From Lutraria lutraria (taxonomy: Eukaryota; Mollusca; Bivalvia; Venerida; Mactridae): a stretch of 64,000 nucleotides of DNA. Both the position numbers and the translations under genes were made by a program. Shown piece by piece: positions 1 to 11,400 of this stretch. The notes beneath the pieces are model-generated. The model searched no databases, was not told where the DNA came from, and saw only the letters and a list, made by a program, of their open reading frames with translations. The stretch is taken from positions 11,686,386 through 11,750,385 of the forward strand of contig OZ026839.1 in assembly GCA_964023205.1 (NCBI GenBank), in the 5' to 3' direction. The first letter of the stretch is position 1, and every line of letters begins with the position of its first letter.

Positions 1-315
1 AGGTTCATTGATTCTCTCTGACCCCTAAATGAAAAAGAAAATAGATGTCATGAGTAAGACACACATGTCCTTGAATAGGTCAAGTAACCTTGACCTTGGA
101 GATATAGACCTGACTTAAGCATATGATGGATGTTTTATTACATTTATATAAGGTAATGTTAAAACTTTTTCAGAAAATATTGGATTCTTTTTCAACCCTT
201 TTCTGTTTAAGTCTGGGAAACAAATGAATACATGTCTCATGCTATTACTAGTATCATTGACCTTTAAGTCAAATTAAATCTTCTTAAACTTTATAAATAG
301 TCAATAATATTCATA

Positions 316-572
316 TACAGTCAATTCTGTGTTAGCTGCCACCTCTGAATAAAGGCCAACCTGAGAATAAAGGTCATTCTTTTGAAAACTGTCACTGATA
401 ATTAAGAACTGAATGACCTCTGTATAAAGGTCAACCTGAGAATAAAGGTCATTCTTTTGAAAACTGTCACTGATAATTAAGAACAGAATGACCTCTATAT
501 AAAGGTCACCTTTCAGTAAAGGTTATACAATGTCTTCCCCAAGGATGGCCTTTGTTCACAGGTTTGACAGTA
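316..572 (+). mobile_element. Family-B MITE (TACAGTCAAACC ends), internal duplication
   Basis: Short non-coding element in PEPD intron 13 with ends of the type TACAGTCAA and GGTTTGACAGTA. Internally it has AATAAAGGTCA blocks. A roughly 64-bp internal segment is duplicated in tandem (about 345-484), making this copy longer than the usual 180 bp. The inverted ends and TA borders resemble pogo/Tigger-type non-autonomous elements; that class call is inference. The rest of 1-826 shows no coding signal. Confidence 0.75.
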
Positions 573-826
573 ATTAGTTTTCACTAATTTTGAACAGCCT
601 GACAATATAATAGATCATCTACAGCAGCAACATGACCTTGACCTTTGAACTGAAAATGCACAGGTCCTGTAGAGTTTGTCATGAGGCACCAAGATAAATT
701 ATGAAGCTTAATGACTGTAGGTGGGAGTTTTTTTATCTATAAGGTACAAACAAACAGGCAGACTGGCCAAAAACAAAAATGCCCCTGATTTATCAATACG
801 GTGCAAAACAATTGTATAGACTGTAC

Positions 827-2413
827 CTCAGGGTAGCCACCGACGTCATGAGTATCAACACCCATAAAATGTCCGAGACCATGAGGCATGAACACAGCAC
901 CAAGATTAACTTTCATCATCTCATCAATATCACCTTGTAGTAAACCCAGCTTAACCAACTCTTCTAGTTGAGTTCTCTCAGCCAATTTATGCATATCAAC
1001 CCAGCTTACACCTGTGAAAATTTGTATAAATCAATTTGGAAATAAAATGATTATTTGTTCTTACTGAAGTATCTGCAGCAATTATAGTAAGATATATTTT
1101 ATTCACTTGCTGCCGGTATCATCTTGTATACTTGTGAACAGAACTACAGGAAGTTATAACTAAGCCCATTCTGTCTGTGAATGTGCCTTTGTTATGATTA
1201 TACTGTTAATTAATTTTTGATATTAATATGAATCTGGGGATAGAGTAAGTCTGTCTCTCTATTGATATAACAATTAAGTAAAAGGTCAAACAAGCAGAAA
1301 GAAGCCTTGGCCCAAAGCATTAATAGCTGATTTTCTCAACACAACTGAAAACTATAGGAACTAAATACTTCAATAACTGGCAAATCGAGGGCTCAGCGCA
1401 ACATTGTCGTAACTTGTTCTTATTTCAATATGTGTTACGACACTGTTGCGTTAAACCCTTGAAATACAACCAATGTTGTAAAAACAAGTAAGGTTCAGCC
1501 GATTATTATCAGCATCCAATCACTTTTCAGATTTTAACACAGTAAAAATTATTTGTCTCCAAACTGAAGGACAACCAACCAATGATTAATCCAAAACTCA
1601 CAACTCACCAGGTTTCACAGCATCCATCACTGCTCTGTTAGCTTTCAGTACAGCATTGTAAATTCCTTTTTGTTTTTCAGTAAATTTTCCATTACATGGA
1701 TAAGAGCAAGTTATGTCGGAGGCATAGCAGTAGTATTCTCCACCCATATCTAACAAACTGAACAAAATACAAATCAATTGGGTGATTAGGCAAGAAATAA
1801 AGTACCGTAGTCATGTTTTTAGTTACTTGACAGAACAAATCTGTTTGTCTTTATCTGTTGTTTAACAGCCTATTCGACAGATTGATCATAAAAAAAAAAA
1901 CTCTTTTAGATGTTTTTTCGGAACACATTTCGAGGGTTCAACGCAACAGTGTCGTAACTCATATGGAAATAAGACCAAGTTACGACAGTGTTGCGCTGAG
2001 CCCTCGATTTGTGAGGAAATGAGGTGCGATTTAATACTCTGTTCAATAAATGCACATGCCCCAAGTGAAAGCTTGACTTATAAACCTTGTAAGTACAGAT
2101 GGACAATGCAATCACCATATCAGGTATGCCCCTCATTATTTGATGCCAGGGGCAGAAAAATAGCTAGCAATAATACTACAACTTTATCATAGTCGACATA
2201 TCTATGTAACTAGTGTGTAAAATAGCTTGCATTAATACTGCAACTTTATCATAGTCAACATATCTATGTAACTAGTGTGAAAAATAGCTTGTATTAATAC
2301 TGCAACTTTATCATCATCATAAGATAGGCACATACCATATATCTCCATCATGAAGTTGTTTAGCATTTGGTGCCCCAGCATGTCCATAATGCAACACAGC
2401 TCCATTTTCACCA
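827..2413 (-). CDS. PEPD: PEPD coding exons 11-13 (residues 248-385, metal-binding core)
   Basis: Exon 11 is 2336-2413, exon 12 is 1609-1757 and exon 13 is 827-1011. Exon 11 encodes [16 protein letters not shown]. Exon 12 encodes [18 protein letters not shown] with the two metal-binding aspartates (D277, D288), followed by [20 protein letters not shown]. Exon 13 encodes [18 protein letters not shown] and ends at GGYPE|gtacag, with the metal ligand H371 in PHGLGH. The next exon, which should carry the EPGIYF glutamate motif, was searched for on the minus strand of 1-826 and not found, so it lies beyond the left edge. A 62-bp tandem repeat abuts the exon 11 donor. Confidence 0.96.
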
Positions 2414-5400
2414 CTAAAAAGTACAAAAATCAGAGCACATAACCATTCAGTGTGACAAAATTATGACATAGACTAAACTGCAAAATAATAATATCAAGAA
2501 CATGCTACCATCATGTTGCCAGTGTTGAGTTCACTGACTGCATGTGTGGTTCACATCTCATTTAAAATCAAAATTAATTTTGATGAAATATGTTTGTTTT
2601 AGATATGAGCATGAAAGACATTTCTGCAAATAAAATATGAACATCATACAGGGGACCAAATATAATGTAAATGTTTCCAACACACGTAATAGCCAAGTCC
2701 GTGCTAATGGTCATTTGTGAATAAATGCCTTCACATGAATAATAGCTAGTTCTGACACACATTTATTAATGTAATTTTCCAAATTAAACCTCTGAATAAA
2801 TGTCAACTGTGCATTAAGGTAATACCTATCTGCTATCAATGCACCACAAAAAACCCAACAGGATTGATAATAATTATGCTGGACTTAAACATTATGGTAT
2901 CAAAATCAATGTGGAGTCTATTTGTTGGATAATTTTCAGTCACTTATGCAGGGTTCTCAATAAGTTTGTGGCCAACAGGCCCAAAAGCTAGACTAACAGG
3001 CCTGCTAGGGGGGTCTGGGCATTTTCTAGCAATATTTTATGAACTTTTGAGATTCCTTACAGGCCCAAACGCATTTCTAAGCGGCTAAATTGGCCTGCAG
3101 CCTGCTGTTACTGAGAACCCTGCTTATGATTAGTTGTATTCTTGAGAACAATCTCAGTGTGAGAAATTTTACTAAACTGGGGTATGATTGTTTGAATTAG
3201 AGCTTAGGTTATTTAGTTTATTTGAGCTTTACACCCCTTTTCAACAGTCAGAGTCATATGTGGTTGACATTTCATCTAACCATCATTCCTGGGAAGAACC
3301 AGTACTAAACTCCCATCCTCTGTAAGCAACTGCCTACTTTCTAGGGATGTCAACCGGAGTCCGGATATCCGAACGTTCGGATCCCGTTCCGAAGTTCGGA
3401 TCCGATTTTTGGATCCGGATGTTGGTATCAAAATACTACCGTCGTCTAAAATACGTATAAATGTTGCTGAAATCGACTGTCATAAAATATAATCAAAGTG
3501 TCGAACACACGGGGTGCAATTAAGTCGACGTCGTCATGGTGATGACACTTTAACATAGTATATGCTAGTATACACCGGTGTCACTATTGACATCGTATAT
3601 CAACATTTTACTTAAAGTACGGTATATTGCGATTTTATTTAAATGTCAAAACTGAATAATAGTAATGACGATTAATTTTTCACACGTCTTATTATAATGA
3701 AAGTTTGTCATTTGATGATCGAATGTTGATAATTGGTGCACGTGCAGTTCTAATTAAAGACTTATTATCAAGTTTATTTAGTGATACCGCATAATCAACG
3801 TCAACGTCCCAGACCAATTTGAGTAGCATAAAACGACTTTAAAAAATCGGTCCATAAAAGTTTCATAAAATTCGGTCCGTCGCTAAGCCTGTACGTGCAT
3901 AATGTCACAAACCTTGCTGTATGTTGTTCGCGCCATTCTCAATACCCCAATTATTAAAAGCACGTCGAGGTAATCATACAATCATTTGTTAATCCCATCA
4001 AATCGATGTTGATAGTAATTAGTCCCAACACATGGGAGACAAGAGTAAAACAATTAATGCACTGATCTTTTGTGTTAAGTGATGTGTTTGCACAAAGTTA
4101 GCGATTTCAATTGTTTAAAACAAAGTATGCTACATATAATTATGCGTTAAGTTTGAGTAACGTCGTTCCGAACGCAGATTCCGTACAGCCAGTTTCCCCC
4201 CATTTAAGTTGCATTTCGGTTTAATCAAAGGCGGTGAATTGTTTTAGAAGTTGGTATCAAAGAAAAATTAGTTACAGCAAAAGGACGCCGACATTCTTTG
4301 GTCCAGTTTTAGAGACAATTCGCCATTACGATTTATTAAATAACCCGTGTAACGTCATCATCTAACTGGCAGGTATAGAGACATGATGACGTACGCACGC
4401 TTTACACTAACTTTAAATTCAGGAATGTTCCATCTGGACTAAAATAGAAACTTTGAAATGGTTCACACCGGTTTGAGCAAAATACGTGGAGTTTGATTGT
4501 ATTGTGCGTATTTGTTTTTCATTATTATTCGTTTTTTAATCAATATTGAATATGATATTAATTTAAAATAAATGAAACAAGCGATGAACAGATGATCGCG
4601 AAAACTGGTTACGATAAAACAGCAAATGCTAAATAACAGTGTAAAGATCGGTCCGAACATCCGGATGTATCCGGATGTCTGATCCGGATATCCGGATACT
4701 TGATTCGGTCAATTTTGACATCCCTACTACTTTCTCACATAAAAAGACATGGTCGGTAGCGGGGCTCTAACCAACGATCCTCTAACAGTGAGAAGTTACA
4801 GTGATTTAAAGTCAGTGACTGTAACCTTTTGACGACAGGGATATGGCCAGTTAGAATTTGAGCTTAGGCTAAACACTGACCAATTAGAGAGTGCATGGTC
4901 TCCAGGCTGAGTTATAACCTTGACACAGAGATAGATAAACAAACTCACCTTCCACAAATACAGGTGTATGAAAGATTCCTCAAACCACCTTGAAAGTAGC
5001 AGTAATGACGAAACATACTGGAATATATATAGTGATTAATGATAAAATCATTATATGTGTATATACATACCTACAACAAACACCACATCCCCACGCTAAT
5101 AAACGCAAACCACCAAAAAGGAGCAGTAGTTCAGAAAAATACTGAAAAAAATATTTTACTTTCACTTAGATCAACTTTATGGTTCATTTATCATATTCAT
5201 TTATTTCATCGGATTTAACACCATTTTCAACATTTTCACAATTATATCATGGCAGGCAGTTATCTTAACCAGCTTCCTTGGACTTCATTTAGGCCTTAAC
5301 CAGTACTAACCACATTCTATCCACAAGCTACTACCAAGCTACCCCACATAATTCAGAGGTGGAGGACAATTTAACATAGGATGTAATATCTTCAGTCAAT

Positions 5401-8400
5401 TTTGTCACAGACAGTGTGAGCCTCGTCCCGGGTTTGAACTCACAAGATCAATAGACCAACACTCTAACCACCAAGCTAACCAGACAGGCTTCATCTATTA
5501 CAGTCCTATAAATACATGTAGTGTGAATAAGATTACATAGTAGCTTCTCATACATTTTGTGCCAAAGACTTTTAGTGCCAAGAGACAACCTGCCAGTAAC
5601 GACTTGTACCAGTACTTTTATTTCTAGGAAAAGCACTTGAAGTTCATACCAAGCACTAAAGTCCATATCAAGCACTAAAGTCCATATCAAGCACTAAAGT
5701 CCATATCATATCAAGCACTAAAGTCCATATCAAGCACTAAAGTCCATATCAAGCACTAAAGTCCATATCAAGCACTTGAAGTCCATATCAAGCACTTAAG
5801 TCCATATCAAGCACTAAAGACCATATCAAGCACTAAAGTCCATATCAAGCACTTGAAGTCCATATCAAGCAATAAAGTCCATATCAAGCACTAAAGTCCA
5901 TATCAAGCACTTGAAGTCCATATCAAGCACTAAAGTCCATATCAAGCACTAAAGTCCACCTCTAACAAGAGAACAGTTTTAACTCTCCCAAATACAGTCT
6001 TCAGACACAACTTTGACCAGACTGTTACACATAAGAAAAAAATCTTTTGTACGAAAATACCAGACCTTTTTTGCAGAACAATCTATAGGACTCAATTTAG
6101 AGTTTGTTCACCTTCTTTAACAGATGCCTGTATTAAAGGCCCCTTCCCAATTAAAAATTTCATTAAAATAATACAGTTTTCCCTAAAATCCTAACTTAGA
6201 CCAGATATTTTATTTCCCAAATCAGCGATTTTAGTGATAATTCTTCCCAAAATCGACAGACTAAGGCCTCTTCCTAGTGAAGAGAGAAAAATACCCCTTC
6301 TCATAAATGCTAAATGAAAACATACATACCTCTCCATCTGATATTCATACATTCCAGGTCTCACATTTCTCATCACCTACAATACAAAATAAATCTTCAA
6401 TCACAGCCATCTTTCTTGCACAACTACTAAAAGCTGATTTTGTAGCAATTTTTTTACCTTTATACATTCAAACGCTCATACTAAAACCTTACATACCTCT
6501 TTATGTGCTTCACTGCTGATTCTGTTTGTATATCTTAACATTTCTAACTCCATGTCTGACTTAAACACACGACTAAAACGAAAAAAAAGGAAAACATAAC
6601 GGTCATAAATACTTGTAAACAAATTAAAATGTCTTCTTTATTGACAGATGGCATTTTTTTCAGGGATGATTTTGTTCTAAATAATCAATGAGTTTTTTTA
6701 AAAGAATGACTTTTATACACAGGGTGACCTTTTTCAGATGTGGCCTCATACACAGGTTTGACTATATGTAGATGTATCACAAAATATGGAACTCTCGCCA
6801 GAAAAGGACCAATTAGATAATTATCTATCATAACTACTTGGTTATTTGATGATTATTCATGAGAAGTTCTTGTTATTCAGAGGTGGCCATCAGACAAGGT
6901 TCCACTGTACTTACCATTCAGAAATATCCTGATGAAGAAGTTCGTTGTTTACACTGAATCTGTAAATAAGACACAAAAACATCCAAAATAGAGAGAAAAA
7001 GTAAAAGTTAATTCAACTTTCAATATACAGTAAAACCTCGATTATCCGAACACCGATTATCCGAATACCCGGTATTATCTGAATAAAATCTACGGTCCCA
7101 ATTACGTCTCTATATATTTTAAGTACAACGAACCCCGGTTATACGAATCGGATTTTACGAATACCTGGTGTAATCCGAATGCATTATTTGGTCCCTGAAG
7201 TTACAAATGCGCGTATTTTCACACCTATTATTCGAAGTCGTCAATTTAACAATGGCCGATTGAGAATCAAATGTCATGTGACAAACAATGTGTCACATCA
7301 ATTCATACACGAAGCGTGTCAACAGTTTAATTATCGTTAAGTTGACCATATTGTTTGTTACGCTTTTATACTAATCGCGACGAATATTACACTATGATCT
7401 CGGGTATAATAAGTTAATATGCGTACGTACCTGCATGGTGATCTGTATGAACTTATTTGCATTTCAGCGTCAATAAAAATTTAAAAACAGATTCGAACAC
7501 AGTTAAACAAAGCTAACTAGAATATGATGAAAAAACGTACCAAACCTAAAAACATTACGTCTTCGATTCTTTAATTGTCTTAGAATGTTACGATAGCGAT
7601 GCCTAGTCGATCGTTAGTAAGTGAAGTGAGAATGACATATTATTGTGTCGGATTGTGTTCTGCATAATCCATAAATGCGCGGGTACTTATTTAACAAGAA
7701 TTATTGTTTCATTGGTTAACTCATATACATTCATAAAACAATGATAAATAATAAGTGTTTGTTGTACATTTTATTTTATTCTTATTATCACTCAAATAAA
7801 TAATTATGTTTACGTACGAGAGTTAACTTCCTTGCAATATATGGACAGTACGGAATTTATCGTTTCCAACCAATACATTATACTGAAATGGATTATTCGA
7901 AACCATGGATTATCCGAATGATTTTTCAGGTCCCAATGACATTCGAATAATCGGGGTTTTACAGTACATGTTTTATTGAATTACCGCAATAAATAATAAA
8001 TTCAATATTAAGGAAAGTGAGAAAGATTTTTTTTAAATATTTTTAAGTACAGGTAATAGATAATATTTTACCAATAAAAAGAAATTTGCAGTAACATTTC
8101 ATAATTATTTTTCAACAATAATAATTTTCAAGACCCTATGATAAGACCTTATGCAACTAATATTTCAACCAGACATAATAATTTTATAAAAATAATTTTC
8201 GGAACAATCTTACAAAATCTAATTTTTTTAACTAGACTGAATGATTCTTCCATACTACTTTTTTAGGTCAAATTATTTTTCTGAACAGATGAATAACTTA
8301 TTTAATGAACTCAGTATCAAAATATTTGGTGTCTATAGTGTATTTAATCATTAATAGGCTTAAAAATGTTTGTTTCTGGGTACATGCTCATTAAAAACAG

Positions 8401-11400
8401 GGCATGAAGGTCAGGGTATTTAAATTTGCTCTGAAAAGAGTGAGAAAGTGAGATTTCCATTGCTCTGGCTTATAAAGTCTTAGGTTGTAGGCTGGTCGGG
8501 TAATGAGAAACAAACAATTTTTTTTATGCCTTATTATACTCACTCACTGATTCCATCAAATGCTGCTTCCTTACAGTACTTTCCACTGTCTGTGTTCAAT
8601 CCTCTCTAAAATACAGAATCATCCAAAATTAATACTGTAAGTACAGACTAACATGTGAAAAAAGGTCACCCTTAGGAAAGACACCAATATGGCCTTTATT
8701 AACAGGTGACCTTTATTCAGAGGTCATTTTGTTGTAAATAATCAATTACAGTTTTCCTAGACCTATATTTTTATGTGCTTAAACACACCTTTTTTTAAAC
8801 TGACAACCAAAATGTAACTCACACCAAATGTTACGAAACACAGCATGTTCACTATTAAAAGAATCACAACATTTCAGAGGACAAATTGAGGGGCAGGCGT
8901 ATCCCCTTCATTAAAGCTATAAAAGTTGCCAACATACCCTGACTGTCATTACGACTTTATACCTCAGAGAGGAAAAACATGGGTAAATTGATTTTTTTTC
9001 GCAAGGTTTAATATTATAATAAATCTATTTCTTATTCATTTTATGATAGAAGTATTTTAGAAATTGTCATATATCTTAGATACCAAAGGACTTCCAACAT
9101 TAAAAATGGGAGAAATTATCTTGTTAAGTTGTTTACATGTAGACCCTACAACAATTATCTAAAATTGGTTTCACAAGCATGCCAGGATGGTTACAACTTA
9201 CAGGTACCATATTATGTTCTAAGGTAAAAAATAATGCTATATTAGCTTAGACACTTTTATGAAACATGACCCAACCAATTAAGTGATTAAAATAATAAAA
9301 CAAAACTTACCAGAGTTAGCAGGAATGATGGCGACTTTGCTTTGAGAACATTTGCAATCTGAAAAAAGTTTAATATTATGAAAAGAAAGTAAATCTTCTT
9401 TCGTATGTTTAATGTATAACCCCCAACATAAACTTAACATTGGCAAACAAAACAAAAAGAGAAAGAACAGAAAGAAATTAGATTTAGGCTGAGAATAAAA
9501 TAAGTTTGTTCTGAGATTTTTTACTATTATTATATAGTAAAGAAAAAATCCCTACCTACCTAGTGCTTAAAATTCTGGATCGGAGCACTCCAAACAAACT
9601 TATTTCTATTTTCAGCCTTACCTTTCATTAATTTGTTCATGTACAACACAAAAGGCAAGATAAGGTGAAGGCCGACTGGTCAACATTAGTTTTGTGAGAG
9701 TATTACTTGTTTCAGGTAAAAAGCACATATAAATCACACATACCTCTGTTAGAAAATGAACTTCATCAACATCATAACGTGTCTTGAAGTCATCTTCTGA
9801 TAGCAGTCTACAAGAAGATTCAAACATTGGATTGTTTATGGTAAACAGTAAAAACATGGTACATAAAAACCACCATTGAGAAAATAAAAATATTAATGTG
9901 AGAAATAAAGAACTACTGAAAATTTGTAAACAAGAGGGCCATGATGGCCCTATATCGCTCACCTGAGCATTGTAACACTAAGGGATAATTTAATCAAGGA
10001 AAGGTTATTTGACATGGTAAAGAATTATCTACCAAAATTCTTAAGTAGGTGTTGAAATCAACTGACCCCCGGGCAGGGCCAATATTGACCATGGGGCCAT
10101 GATTTGAACAAACTTGGTGGAGTTCAACAAGAAAATGCTACATCCGAAATATCCAAGCCCTAGGCCTCGTGGTTTTGGACAAGAAGATTTTCTAAATTTT
10201 CCTATATAAAATAGAGTAAACCTGATGCCGGTGCCATAATTTGAACAAACTTGGTAGAGGACCACCAGACAATGCCACATACAAATTATTGAAGCTCTAG
10301 GCCTTTTATTTTCTGACAAGGAGTATTTTAAAATTTCTAGAGTGTAAACAAACTAATCGCGGCCGGACGCCGGACACTCAATGATCCTAAAAGCTCACCT
10401 GATGAATCAGGTGAGCTAAAAAAGTCCCAATGTATCAAGAAAAATATATTCTAACTGAATGTGAGTAGACAGCTAAAATTAGTATATTTATGTTAGTTAA
10501 ATAAATCACTATATTTCATTTTATTTGATGTACCAAATAGTCCCTATTAAAATCCCCACCTTCGAGGGGCATTAAACTTTTATCAAATTTTCTGTTTTTG
10601 TTAAAATGATTTGGGACACATTATGCATGTACATGATTTAAATCATTGTCAAAGCAATAATGGTGAGTTATTTCTTCATCTTTTTCTAATTGGTAGGGAT
10701 TCTTATTAGGGACAACATGGTACATCATATAGACACCTTCCCATCCACACAGCATAAGCATCAGGAAGTTTAGGAGGAAATAGAATTGCCTTTCCCGTAT
10801 CAACTTCTAAAGCACCATAGAAATCTGGTTCTTCTACGCCAAACATCCAATGAAAATAAGACTCCTGAATAAGTAGCAAATCAAAAATACAGAAAAAGAG
10901 AAATTAACCCCAAAAATACAATACGTATACTTTTCAATTTAACTGAATTTTATGTTACTTAATACATATTTTACAAGCAATAATATTTTTTATCTTTCAC
11001 TGATTTGAAATAATTAACCTATCTGGTAATATTATGTTACAACAATAATAACTAATTAAGAAATAAGGTCAGAGTGATTGATTTTTCCATAATTATGCCC
11101 AGTTATTTAAGAACAATCTGCTGATAATCTAGGCTATTTCTACAGGAAACAATGTGTATTAATTTAATCAGCCAGCACAAATCAATAGTTAAGATCTTTT
11201 TTGTAATCGGGATCTGTATATGTATCACTCAGCTGTGTGGTTTATGGCGAATACTGTAAGACAGTCAATTCAAATTTCAACATATAAATATATATTTATG
11301 TATTAATTATCAACATCCGAATTAAAAATATTGGATACATACAAAATCATGGACAGAACTTCTTTACTGTACCTTAAAAACCACAACATTACTGAATACT

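Noticed and set aside
1..826. Search for the next PEPD exon with the EPGIYF glutamate motif
   Set aside because: No minus-strand frame in this stretch shows it; the region holds only a MITE and intron-like DNA.
3342..4726. Possible transposase coding region inside the hAT element
   Set aside because: Only short AT-rich frames (for example 4463-4660) with no catalytic or zinc-finger motifs.
5085..5160. Candidate PEPD exon reading [10 protein letters not shown]
   Set aside because: It faintly resembles the HYCY block but cannot splice in frame to the next exon; the true block was found at 4949-5017.
5631..5958. Regular short repeats that could suggest a CRISPR array
   Set aside because: Units are contiguous 19-20 bp with no spacers and the window is clearly animal DNA; the same applies to 14560-14952 and 48245-48975.
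6951..6959. Alternative acceptor for PEPD exon 7 six bases downstream
   Set aside because: Using it breaks the phase with exon 6; the upstream AG gives the conserved EFSVNN join.
8021..8300. AT-rich stretch checked for an extra PEPD exon
   Set aside because: Exons 6 and 7 already join in phase and match the family without a gap.
9618..9962. 114-codon minus-strand open frame
   Set aside because: It is only partly PEPD exon 4 (9744-9807); the rest reads through introns and a dispersed element, and true splicing ends the frame.
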